A stretch of DNA of 64,000 nt from positions 4,810,001 to 4,874,000 of the forward strand of contig NC_092665.1 in assembly GCF_032118995.1 (NCBI RefSeq), in the 5' to 3' direction. Position numbers and translations under genes: made by a program. How positions within the stretch are numbered: position 1 is the stretch's first letter; each line of letters starts with the position of its first letter. Below, in pieces: positions 1-10,665 of the stretch. The DNA comes from Asterias amurensis (taxonomy: Eukaryota > Echinodermata > Asteroidea > Forcipulatida > Asteriidae). The notes beneath the pieces are model-generated. The model made no database searches. It was not told the DNA's origin and saw only the letters and a list, made by a program, of their open reading frames with translations.

Positions 1-412
1 AGCACCTCTGGACTAAACATGGGTAACCAGCACTAACAAGGGGTGAATGACTTTTTAAAAAGTGCATTTTTAGAAGCTCTTTCAGAGTGTATCTTTTTGG
101 TGCTGCTGCATAATACTGTTCTCCAAATTAAGTATAAAGTGTCAGTATTGACTGTCGACCCGGTTAGCAGCATTAGTAATATTTAAAGCACAGTCGGTTT
201 AACAGTAACAGCATGATCTAAAAATGGGGGGAACATTATTGTTTACCGCCTCATCCCATCTCACAAGGAATAATTTATTTGAATAAGGAAAACGTTACAT
301 TTAAAACCTCTATCTGTGTAACCATGGAGGTAGAAATTAAAAACTAACCTCCTAAGTTGTAACCTTCTCAAAGGTGTCAATCCCGATGAGGAGAGCAAAC
401 AAAAGCTAGCAG

Positions 413-613
413 ATGTGTTTTTGTTCTCACAAAAACAATGTAAAGATGGCAGGAGTAGAAAACGCCTTCAAGCTTATCATTGCAGCTGCTGAGGGTGATC
501 AGCAGACAAGTCAATGTTATGTTATGTGTCCAATACATGAAGTCCAATTTCCCTCCTGGCACTGCTGTGCGTCTACTACTAGAACACCTTTATGTATGAA
601 AAGTGAAGATTGA
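413..613 (+). other. Unassigned open frame, mirrored at 24742-24942
   Basis: A 66-codon open frame is present in both arms with the same translation. I recognise no domain, and both strands are open over the same stretch. It is listed only because the reader may ask what 1-1190 holds; otherwise I see no gene, RNA or clear element there. Confidence 0.1.
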
Positions 614-1194
614 AAAATATTACTTACAGGCTTGTAAATTTAAGTTATGTTTGTAAACAAAACCAAAGACATACCATCACAAATATAACATAAATTGCAT
701 TTTTTAATCTACTTGGCATACAGCAGCTTGCCATGCTTAGGCCACATACAAAAAATTGTTGATCATCCCGCCCGAGCGATCAAAACTCCCCGACCCCAAT
801 TTTGTTTTTTTCACCATAAAAAAACCCAGCCTTTTTTCAAAATGTACAGGTTTCAAAAGATGTTTTACGAAAGTTTTTATTCATGTTGGCAAAGTAAGAA
901 CAATTCTTCAAATATTTACTTGGGCTACACAGTGTTTAGTTGTTTGAAAAATATTACAAAAAATGTCATCTAGGAGTTAAATTTGTTTGACAAAACTATT
1001 GAAAACATCAAAAACACACAAACCCTGTTTTATAGTGATTGTGATGATTTCTTTATTCTTGATTTCATATTTGGCATGTTAACAAAACTTAATTAGAATT
1101 TTTTTCTTCAACCTCCCTTCCTCCCCCCTCCCCCATCCTCAAGAAAAAAGTGACTACATGTATCAACAATTTTTTTTGTATGTGGCCTTAGGTG

Positions 1195-1310
1195 AAAAAA
1201 AGGAGTGGACACACTCAGCTGGGATGGGATTTAAACCAAAAACCCTGAACCTTTTTCTTCAAGTAGCACTTGGCAAACTGACTAAGGCATGTGGCTGTTT
1301 CTAATTTCTA
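1195..1310 (-). repeat. Possible tRNA-derived SINE fragment (left arm)
   Basis: Read on the minus strand, this stretch has a tRNA-like D-arm region (CCTTAGTCAGTTTGCCAAG) and a B-box-like GGTTTAAATCCC. It is weak and lacks a recognisable 3' tail. The mirrored copy is near 24055-24165. Confidence 0.3.
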
Positions 1311-1683
1311 AGTTGTAACACCTGTATTGAGAAGTGTAAATACATGGTACACTTTGATAATTCTTACAGCCACATAACAAAACATGGTGTGCATGTAAAA
1401 AGACCCCATAATTATATAATTAGTGAACTCCCTTACCTGTCATCAGGTGGACATGCAATTTTGACAAAATTGCACGAAGCTTTATCACTCTTAGTGAATT
1501 AATGTGGGACATCCATTTTTGCCTGATCCATACCATCGAATATGATGACAGACAGGTCCTACTGCTGTCTCCTTGCTCCTGTATGGTACTCCCCCTACGC
1601 TCCTTCCTAAAAAAAAATATATATAACATATATCTTTGACTTGCCCAATTTTGCATGTAAAAACCATTCACTTTGTGAAGGAA

Positions 1684-2080
1684 TATTAATGACACTGGAC
1701 ACTAATTAGTATTAATCAAAGACCAGTCTTCTCACTTGGTGTATGTTTTTGAACAGATGCCTAATAAAATAACAAACCTGTGTAAATTTGAGCTCAATTG
1801 GTCGCCGAAGTTGCGAGACAATGAAAGAAAAAACACCCTTGTTACACGAAGTTGTGTGTATTCAGAAACTTGATTTCGAGACGTCAAATAATATAAATCT
1901 GAGGTCTTGAAATCAAATTCATGGAAGACTACTTCTTTCTCTAAAATTACGTTACTTCAGAGGGAGCCGTTTCTCACAATGTTTTATACTATCAACCTCT
2001 CCCCATTACTCGTCACCAAGTGAGGTTTTTCTGCTAATAATTATTTTGAGTAATTACCAACAGAGTCTACTGCCTTTAAA
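1684..2080 (-). mobile_element. TTAA-family MITE, left-arm copy
   Basis: About 400 bp, ending in CTACTGCCTTTAA and beginning ATTAATGACACTGGACAC, the mutually inverted ends of a family seen at least eight times in this window. Internal hallmarks are GAGCTCAATTGGTCG, GAGGGAGCCGTTTCTCACA and CTCCCCATTACTCG. It has no coding capacity. The TTAA target and short inverted ends fit piggyBac or Kolobok derivatives, but no transposase is present to decide. Confidence 0.8.
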
Positions 2081-2759
2081 TGGGGTCAAAAAACCTATAT
2101 CATTATCATATTGAGGTTTGTGTTGACTATTAAAGTAAAACATAGTGTCTCTGATAATTTCATCATGGCAGAAGAATTAAAAACAATGTTCTAACTCCAC
2201 TGCAAGATTGTGATTTCCCATCTCATTAGTTTGTTTGACCTCAACCTCTGTCATTAATTAGTAGTATTGTAGGGTCATTTTTTATCGTCCCTCATCATGT
2301 TTTCGAACCCCAGCTTCGATTCTCTTTACATGCCTTAATACCATGTGAGACTGTGAAAGCTCCACTGGTGACAGAAACTTTGCAGTTTACTCACGGGAGT
2401 CACGGTCTGTATTTTTTTCAGGCTTAATCATCCTAAGAATAATGTTTTTTGTCATAGGTTTAATTATGCTCACACAGTAAAATGATGAATTTTTGGTATA
2501 AATTACTAGTGCATTATTATGCCAACAATCAAATACTAGGTCCTGAATATTCAATATTAAAATAAACTAACTAACTCTCTCAACGTAAAACCAAAACTTT
2601 TAAGAATCAACACACAATTAATAGTTGATTTCAAAAAAGATCATTCAATTTTAGATTGTGAACAATTTTCCTGTTTATCTACTACACTACAGTAGGCCGT
2701 CAGGCCGTAGTATACAAATATTGACTGCGTTGAGTGGCATAGTAAAACTAGTCACTCGA

Positions 2760-2811
2760 GGTGATCCCCGGAGCAGCCGATGAGGGAAGATAGGCTGCTC
2801 CGGGGATCACC
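2760..2811. repeat. Perfect 19-bp-arm hairpin, left arm
   Basis: Arms at 2760-2778 and 2793-2811 are perfect reverse complements (GGTGATCCCCGGAGCAGCC) around a 14-base loop. GC-rich in an AT-rich setting. Conserved in the right arm near 21229-21280. It may be the tip of a foldback element or an RNA hairpin; function unknown. Confidence 0.85.
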
Positions 2812-2853
2812 GAGAGCAGTCAAAGCAGACAAAGCAGTAAATAATTGTTTGTT

Positions 2854-3463
2854 TTATAACACCCCTTGCTTTGATTATATCTGTATATCTTAATAAAAAT
2901 TAATTCACACAACACTTTTATTCATGTGATCCACTATCGCCAACGTTGTGTTGCGTACAGAACAGTACTGTTGAACAATTCTTTCTTTGAATCTGCTGAG
3001 TCTATAAAATCTCGTAATTCATCTTCAGTAAGTAAAACAAATCGCGGACGGGCCTCATTGTCCTCCATTTTCCTGGTAGAATCGTCAAAAAACTTTACAT
3101 ACGTCGCGCACAATCAATCGTCAAACAAGAACTGTAAAATCTTACGTTGAAACACCAAGTTTTGACAAAATAAGAGAGTACCAGACTAGTGCTGTTACGT
3201 TCGTTCTCTAAATCGTATTTAAAATGCACATTATGTTGTACATTAGGTTGTCAAGCAGCTCGTTTAAATCAATGGTAGTCAAATGTAGTCTGGGTACCAG
3301 GGTATCCATGCACTAGTACATCGGTTGCTAGGCTGTCGTTGAATAGTCCATTGAGTAGTTACTTTGGTCGGTGAACATGTACAAGAGTACGTAAAAATAC
3401 ACAACATGATGTGACACGCTCTCGGCCAATCAACAGTTAGAATCAAAGGAAGGGGTGTTATAA
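2854..3463 (-). mobile_element. TIR element with 'TTATAACACCCCTT' ends, left arm
   Basis: Ends are TTATAACACCCCTT at 2854 and AAGGGGTGTTATAA at 3450-3463; the similarity extends inward through TTTGATTNTATCTGT. It is about 610 bp and non-autonomous. It contains a short minus-strand open frame described separately. The right-arm copy lies at about 20577-21187. Confidence 0.6.
2934..3068 (-). CDS. 44-residue remnant resembling the N-terminus of DUF3504/Crypton-like proteins
   Basis: Minus-strand ATG at 3068, TAG at 2934-2936. The peptide starts MEDNEARPRFVLLTEDELRD and continues FIDSADSKKE. The pattern (P)RFV-L-EDEL-FI-ADS-K resembles the start of the DUF3504 or Crypton-type tyrosine recombinase proteins that are abundant in invertebrate genomes. 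The catalytic part is absent, so this is at most a captured or decayed first exon. In the right-arm copy (about 20971-21105) a TAA replaces the Glu codon after LLT, so that copy is interrupted. The family call is from memory of the motif and is tentative. Confidence 0.35.
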   Translation of the reverse strand: MEDNEARPRFVLLTEDELRDFIDSADSKKELFNSTVLYATQRWR

Positions 3464-4156
3464 TAATTAATATTACAATTATTATAATTAATTATTAATA
3501 AGTAAATAAAGTAGGCCTATCTTATCTAGTTCTACCAAACGAAAAAGTGAAATGCAAGGAACACTGACTCTGCTCTGTCCAACCATGGAGGAATTCCTCC
3601 ATCCTTGGTCCCACACTAAACACTATTATTAGTATTACAGGCATGACAGGCGGCCTGTACGCTACTACTAGTACTAGTGTACCTACCTCCCACCAGCCAC
3701 ACTGGTCATGCTGGGTCAGGCTGGGCCATGGCGCTGTCGCCGTCAATGTCAGCCTCGAGAAATATCTGCATGCATCGCATTCGCATGTTAATATACAAGA
3801 TGAAATCCAACTCCGTTGCTAATTAGTCCACCACCGGCACGTGGCGTAGGGCTCGATCACAAACACAAAACCAGCAGGATAGCCCGGGGCAACCAGCAAT
3901 AAGCTGGTGATTTTTGCGCCGATGATCACAACATTTCTTCCTCCACCGATTTTAAACTATAACTTTATAAGTACATCGCATGCATCGCATATAAACGCAC
4001 AACCGTTAACCACGCACAGCCGTTAACCACGCACTGAACATACTTATACACAGTACATGTTTATTGTACATTATTATGGACCGACTCGAGAAACGCCATC
4101 ACGTAGTCAAGTGATTTTCATCACGTGGTCAAGTGATTTTCAACTATTGAAACTAT

Positions 4157-4158
<2 letters not shown>

Positions 4159-4200
<42 letters not shown>
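4159..4200 (+). repeat. Poly(A) tract of about 42 A
   Basis: An uninterrupted A-run sits where the right arm instead has about 350 bases of unique-looking sequence between a T-rich tract (17096-17125) and 17455. Either the left arm lost this block or the right arm gained it; the A-run may be a retroposon tail or an assembly weak point. Confidence 0.8.
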
Positions 4201-4201
<1 letters not shown>

Positions 4202-5641
4202 ATAATAAGTACTACATGTACATAACAAATCAACAGTGGTGCTTTTGTATGCATTCTAAAGGAGTCTTGATTCCATGTTAAAAAAAAAAAAACTGTCCAG
4301 AAATCTCATGTTTGAATCTGCCGGCCGCACTCGCGTGCTCATCAACGTTTACCTGTCCCTTAAAACTCAGAAAATAATCGGAAGCATGCAAAACTCATTT
4401 CCATTGTTCTGTTATAATTAAATTAAAAACATGTAGGGCCTATTGTTATCGATTGAGGCCTAGGCTACCGTTTTTGTAGTTCCCAATTTTCTCACCGTTT
4501 GAGTGGTCATACCTTTTAAAGCCATTGGACCCTTTTTTCGGTACAGACAAAAAAAAAAGTTCACAGATTTACAAATAATTTACAGGGTTTACAGAAGGTA
4601 ATGGTGAAAGACTTCTCTTGAAATATTAGTCCATGAAATGCTTTACTTTTTGAGAAAACGGTAAAACAATATAAATTCTCGTTAACGAGAATTACGGATT
4701 TGTTATAAACACATGTCATGACACGGCGAAACGCGCGAAAACAGGAGTGGGTTTTCCCGTTATTTTCTCCCGACTCCGATGTCCGATTGAGCCTAAATTT
4801 CCACAGGATTGTTATTTTATATATAAGTTGTGATACACGAAGTGTGGGACTTGGACAATACTGTTTACCGAAAGTGTATAATGGCTTTAATATTATTATC
4901 AACAGAATTCGGGTAAGATTTCAAAAATTGACGAACAGAACTCGCTAAAGTGCTTATTACAGGAACAATTATCAGTCGGTATGGTCGGACACACCCAATT
5001 AAAAATCAGGAAAGGTCAGCGCCCCAATTGGAATCTATCTGGTAGAATTCGATGTACTCTACTAGAGCTCTACGTTTCAGGCACAATAAGTTGAGTGCCA
5101 ACCACACTGTTGCGTCGCTATCGAAGGTAAGCTCATCCCATTTTCACATCCCAGATGCTCTTTGTTGATAGGTTGCTGGATCATAATTTTGTAAGCACCA
5201 TAATAGGTTTTGAATTGTATTTATATATACAAAAAATATTGGATTAATAAAGTTTGAATTGGGGGGGGGGGTCAGTTTTCGGCATTGAAAGTGGTATCTA
5301 TCTGCGCGTGTGGACTGTCACTTACTACATTTATATTTATAGTAACACTGGTCATTCTTCAGATGTGGATGGCTGGATGTCAGCACCAACCATGGAGCTA
5401 AATCTGTAAAACTTCATTGTGAACTGTGTATGTATTAATGGACAAAATTGCCGCGCGTATTTTGTCTAAGAATGTTGTATAACAAGCTGTGTGATAAGCA
5501 AAGATCGTAGACGCTGATAAGAGATTTCCAGCATGTGCGCGATGCGTGGCATCATAACGCATGGCAAAAATGGCCAATGTGTGTGGGTGTGTGTGTGTGC
5601 TACATATACATGTCTTGGTGTTTTAATACCCGTGGTTGTTG

Positions 5642-8047
5642 TAGTCTTGGTTCCAAGACCATTGGTGTTGCGCGGTCACACACAACCAACGTTCCGATTA
5701 TGCACGGCAAAAACTGTCCACGCTTGTAATGAACGAACGCTAGCGGGCGCTCTGTTTCTCTGATTTAGATCTCACCATGGTCTTGAATATTTGCAACGAT
5801 GGGTCTTAACTTTTTTATTGTTTTTCGGCAAATCTCCCCCGACTTTCCGGTGGAGCCAATCAGAGGCTGCGTTGCGGTTGGCTCATGAATAATTCATCAG
5901 TGTTGTGCATGTAGTGTACAATGCATGCAGTAATTCCGTTGCATGACTTTTGCTTTACTCTGTGTGTGGGTATATATGTTTTTATCAGAGTATAATAATG
6001 TCCAGATCAGTAGGATTTGGAACTTTGACACATGGTGGAAATACGATAAAGAAAGGTTTGTGGTACCAGCACAAACATTTCTATGTATAATGTCCAGATC
6101 CAGACTACTGCATTGCCATGATATGCAGCTTGAAATGCGATCGTGGCATATGCTCCCGACGTGCCAGGGCCCACACTGATGAAGCCTGTATTGGCTAAAC
6201 AATTTGCTTATAGTTAGCACAAAATAGTATTGCTTAGCAGAAACTGGTTGCCAGCCAATTTTTAATTAAATTTGAAATTTTGTAGTGCCCAAGTAAATTT
6301 TTGGATAGTAAAGAAATTTTGTACAGTATTTTCTGCCAAATAACTGGTGGGCCCTGTAGTGTTATTCACAGTGAAAGTTTTTTAATCTTGGGGGAAGGAA
6401 ATCTTGAGGGATTCAAAAGCGTCTTTGTGAGAACGTATTTTGAAACGTAACCGTAGCTGCATATCTTGGAACGTAAGCGTAGCTTGACTCGGGATTGAAA
6501 GCGTACTTTTTGATATTGTAGCGTAACCTTATAGTTTCTTGGAGTGTATAAGCGTAGCTGAGTAGCTGCGTAGCTTGGAACGTAACAGTATCTTTTGGTG
6601 GAGCGTAAGCATATCTTGGAACGTAATTCGTAGCTGCGTATCTTGGAACGTAAGCGTAACTTGACATGGGATTGAAAGCGTACCTTTTGATATTATAGCG
6701 TAACTTGAAGGATGTAAGCAGATCTGTAAGCGCAGCTGAGTAGCTGTGTAGCTTGGAACGTTGACATCTTTTGGAATGTAAGCATATCTTGGACTGAAGC
6801 GTAGCATCTTGGAACATAAACGCAGCTGCGTGTCTTTGAACGTAGGCATAGCTTGACTCGGGCTTGAAAGCGTACCTTTTGATATTATAGTGTAACTTGA
6901 AGGAACGTAGACCTAAGCGTATCTTGGAACGTAAACGTAGCCGAGTAGCTGCGTAGCTTCGAACGTAACCATATAACATTTTTTGGAATGTAGATGTAGT
7001 CGTAACAATATCTTTTGGAATAACTCATGAGAAATTTCGAATTTTGATTGCTTGTCCAGCGGCGACTACTGCTATTCAACTCCCAGTTATTTGAGGCGAA
7101 TAGTCGGGTCATTAAATTCCACTAGTTGCCCAGTTTAATCATTACCTCAAAAATAACTCTTCATTCACAGAATTAAAAAATAATACTTTGTTTGACAAAA
7201 TTATGCTTTGAGGGAATTTTGTTTTAGCATTATTTTTATTTAAACCTTTTATAAAAAATTCTCATACTTTTTTGAAGCTACTCACACAATAACACTGTCA
7301 ATATAACAAAATGCGATATTCCTACGTTTTGACATCATCAAAATTACCTGAAAACTCATAACAAAAAGAAATTAGGGGGCCATGAAACAAAATGGAGCAT
7401 ATTGGAACGTTGCGATCATAAGAAACAACGGATTCGACACCCGCAAGCTGGGAGTTCATAGCGCCTGGGATTTAACACCTCCAACCCCCACGAGACACGG
7501 CATGGGCGGTACGTGATACTCCACAAGGCTTATTTCACGTTCCGATTGCTCCACGCCGTGGGGCCATACAGCGTCCGATACACGGACTCTCTGAATGCTA
7601 ATTTTACGTTCGATTTTTGACCATTATTTACGATTTCAAATCGTCACGTATCCATAATCTGAATAAGTACCTATACTTAAAATTTCACTGTTTTCCTTTT
7701 AATAGGCCTATAATGACCACGGAATCACTCTTTGAGCAAAGATTATTAAAAATAGACCGCCGATCATATTGACCTTTGACTCGATCTAGTTTGAATAGTC
7801 ATCTTCAATTCGTCACGTGATATGAATATTGCATACATTAAAAGTAATTTACATAGTCTGGCCACGCCTTCAATTTGCAAATATCCAAGACTATTGTGAG
7901 CACAGGACATGGTGAGATCCGTAAATCAGAGAAACAGAGCGCCCGCTAGCGTTCGTTCATAACAAGCGTGAACAGTTTTTGCCGTGCATTATCGGAACGT
8001 TGGTTGTGTGTGACCGCGCAACACCAATGGTCTTGGAACCAAGACTA
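5642..8047. mobile_element. Element B: 2.4-kb TIR transposon, 9-bp target duplication
   Basis: Terminal inverted repeats of about 150 bp (5642-5790 and 7900-8047) begin TAGTCTTGGTTCCAAGAC and are nearly identical, so the insertion is young. It is flanked by TGGTTGTTG at 5633-5641 and 8048-8056; the right arm has the empty site with one copy. A 9-bp duplication and long TIRs are typical of Mutator-like elements, but no transposase is seen, so this is probably non-autonomous. Inside are a degenerate tandem array (6413-7010) and AT-rich filler. Its first 12 bases match element A, so A and B are likely mobilised by the same enzyme. Confidence 0.85.
6413..7010 (-). repeat. Degenerate tandem array inside element B
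   Basis: Short motifs (GAACGTAAGCGTAGCTT, GTAGCTGCGTAGCTTGGAA) recur, with a longer period: the block GGGATTGAAAGCGTACC is found near 6490, 6669 and 6860, spacings of about 180-190 bp. A 188-codon minus-strand frame stays open through it, but its repetitive peptide (YNIKRYAF, SYAYVPRYAAT) is a by-product of the repeats. Confidence 0.75.
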
Positions 8048-8424
8048 TGGTTGTTGTTGCATGGAGCTCCTACAGAGCTAGTCTTGGCCCAAGACGATGG
8101 TGCTTGATTCTGGATAGTATACCACGCGCGATTGAATCGCCAAAGCGCGCCCGCCACGGTATGATTTAGTTACGTGGACGGCTCGAAATCTAGACTACAC
8201 TCTGCAAGCTACCATCGTCTTGGCAATCCTGCAGCGCTGTGTTAACTTTTTCATTGTTTTCTTCTATAGCTTTCTGTAGAACCAATCAGCGTGCGATCGT
8301 TGTAATAAATTAACATAATGTATTAGTTGACCCCGGGGTCATTCATGTTATGATTACACGGCATTGGCAGTTCAATGTTTGTCGTGGAGGAAAAATCGTA
8401 AGAAAATAGGAAATATTCACGATT

Positions 8425-8634
8425 ATGAATGCTAAAGATGAACAAGTGAGCCGAAGCTATATTGATCTGCTATCTAGATGGCAATTAATGAACGACTATG
8501 TCACAATATACCAGCTAGTGCCCTCTCTGCGGACGGTCTGGTTTTGCGATAAACTCCGCCAGTTCTCGTGTGCTTCGTCTGCTGCATGCAGGCAGCAGTT
8601 GGACCATGGAGGTAGGATGTCCGGGTGTGAATAA
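8425..8634 (+). CDS. Unidentified 5' open frame of element A1
   Basis: A 69-codon frame starting MNAKDEQVSRSYIDLLSRW. A GTAGGAT that could be a splice donor lies at 8612 within it, so the true coding exon may end there. It is nearly identical in A2 (12354-12569), with the reading frame kept despite base changes. I recognise no family. It could be the first exon of the element's own protein or of a captured gene. Confidence 0.35.
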   Translation: MNAKDEQVSRSYIDLLSRWQLMNDYVTIYQLVPSLRTVWFCDKLRQFSCASSAACRQQLDHGGRMSGCE

Positions 8635-9681
8635 ACTATAGGGAACTAGAGCATGATACCACATACGACCAACGTTTGCAACTGAGCAAGTCATGGATCC
8701 CAAGTCATTATGTAACTGTCAGTGTCACAAAGTGGTGAGTGGAGAGAATCTTGTTTATATTGATCGAATCTGTATAGAATTAGAAAACGTAAAGTCATAC
8801 ATTTGTAAGTAGTTATTGTTTGTCATGTTTGAATACTTCAAAACTTGTTGTTATTCATGTAGGTAGACCTCCTTCCTGCTAAATAGCAGTGCTATTTCAT
8901 CATGCGAAGCACAATTTTCTTGTGTCTCACTTATGGAAGGGCAGCTCGTAAAAGTATTGCCTCACCAAAATCCACTTCGCATTCGCATTCGAAGGAAGTA
9001 TGAGCCTACTCCTTGGTTTTGTTTCGGTTTGGAACGAACATAGCCCAGCTTTATGTGAGATTGGAATTGTCTGACTCGAGTCACCAACACTTCAATGCAC
9101 ACAGATACATATCCCTCGATTTGAAAATGGCTCATTGGCTGACATTTTTTTTTTAACTTACATTTTTCTTCTGTGCACAAGCAATTAACACTTGTTTGCA
9201 ATTGCTATAGTTGGGTTGATTGATGATCGTAACCCTCGCTGGTCAACGGTTTAATATTAATAATCAAAACAGATATACATTTTACATTAAGCTTGATGCA
9301 GAACAAGTTTAGCACAATGAGACCCAATATAATCACTGAACTTATTCTATGATTTGTATTTGTTTCATTCTTCTGATAGGGCACATTTCCAGGAGAGGAG
9401 TCTGCTTTTAGAGAACTGCTGCATGCCCACCTTGGGAGTACTGATACTTTTTAGGCCTCGTCTTGTCAGATGAATGGGTAGTCGACTGCTCTGCAATTAA
9501 GGAATGGAGTTCTTGATTCAAGAGAGACAAATCTGTGACAGAATCAAGATTCAAGCGTATATAATTGTGGAAGAGATATTTTGCTGTTTTGCAGAGGAAG
9601 TCTCAAGAGAAAAGGAAAAGATGGAACATCATATTAACTGTCAATCAAGAAAGACGTATGTGAAGAACTGTACTCTACATT

Positions 9682-9995
9682 TTGCTGCAAAGTTCCACCA
9701 CTGTATCACAATTTATTGTCGACATGTATCATACCATACCAATACAGAGATTGACTTTCAAGACGAGTTTACATAGCTTTTTCAACACTGGGGGAACTGT
9801 GTGCATACTCTTAGCAACCGATGCTTTTGGACTGGGGTTGATGTTTGTCATTATTTTGAACACCAAGATGAAAATGTACAACTAAGTGGAAGAGTTGGGC
9901 GAGATGAGCAACATGGTCTTTCAACTGCCTATCTAAGACACAGAGAATCAGATAAAAACTGCATTGCACCCCACAATGTAGAAGAGTGGTCGTAG
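9682..9995 (+). pseudogene. RecQ-like SF2 helicase C-terminal fragments in element A1
   Basis: Frame 1 (from 9682) reads VDMYHT and then CILLATDAFGLG (9805-9837), matching helicase motif V of RecQ-type enzymes (ATxAFGLG). The next frame (from about 9832) reads GVDVCHYF and then QLSGRVGRDE (9879-9908), matching motif VI (QxxGRxGRD), followed by HGLSTAYLRHRESDKNC. The two parts are in adjacent frames, offset by one base at the G-run near 9830, and A2 shows the same offset, so the break predates duplication of the copies. Walker A and B motifs are not visible upstream. Either the element once encoded a helicase or it captured a host gene fragment, as Pack-MULEs do. Confidence 0.7.
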
Positions 9996-10313
9996 GCTCA
10001 GCCGCTCACACAAGTACATAGTACAAACAGTATTGTGTATAACTGCTGTGATACCTGTGCACTTTAAATGCTGCTGTGGGAAAGCCTGTGATTGGCGACT
10101 AGTGGTACGCACTACGATTGATGTCGAAATCGCAACTAGTTATTGCTTAGTCGAGTTGCGACTGCCATTATTCACCTACTCTGTAAATCGAGCCACCACA
10201 ACAACTTAAATAGTTGCGACTATTCCTGCTTGCTGAAAAAATTGTGTCCCTCACAGTCACGACTTTTCATGACAACATAATTTACCTATGAAACACAACC
10301 AGACATCAGTAAG

Positions 10314-10665
10314 CCTGGGCCACTAGTGTAAGTTACTACTCGACTAGTCACACCTCAAAAAGTCATGACTACGACACTAGTCACGACTTGTTTGCCGCAG
10401 GGGCAATATGGTAAATTTCGTGCTTAGAGGATTGAAGGATTGTCACTGGTGTCACTGACTGTGTTTCGTAAAGAAATTATGTTGCCATGAATAGTCGTGA
10501 GCGATACAATAGACAGTTCACCATACAGGAAGTTGTTACTATTTTTGTAGTACACGATTATTCAATTAGGAATTAAAAAAAGTAGTCGCAACACGACTAG
10601 TGATTTTAATAATCTCGACTGTGCGACAAGTTTGACACTGTGTCGCACTAGTCACCCAGCCCTAG
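10314..10665. mobile_element. Possible hAT-like MITE nested in element A1
   Basis: Starts CCTGGGCCACTAGTG and ends CACTAGTCACCCAGCCCTAG. The ends are imperfect inverted repeats, and the CAGCCCTA-type end is common in hAT derivatives. Its surroundings are rich in ACTAGTC and GTTGCGACT motifs. It is also present in A2, so it was inside the ancestral element. No target duplication could be established. Confidence 0.35.

Larger units (their letters stand above)
1..8078 (+). repeat. Left arm of giant inverted repeat
   Basis: Base 1 pairs with base 25354 of the right arm, and the match runs inward to 8078, broken only by element B (5642-8047 plus its target duplication). Comparing short stretches by eye gives about 1 to 3 percent mismatch between arms. 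Because base 1 is already inside the repeat, the true arm may continue beyond the window. Apart from the mobile elements listed separately, I recognise no convincing gene in the arm. Open frames such as 413-613 and 4561-4902 have no family signature. Confidence 0.95.

Noticed and set aside
4561-4902. 113-codon frame conserved in both arms (also 16395-16736)
   Set aside because: Conservation follows from the palindrome, the opposite strand is open too, and no family signature is visible.
6413-6979. 188-codon minus-strand frame
   Set aside because: Caused by the degenerate tandem array in element B; the peptide repeats follow the DNA repeats.
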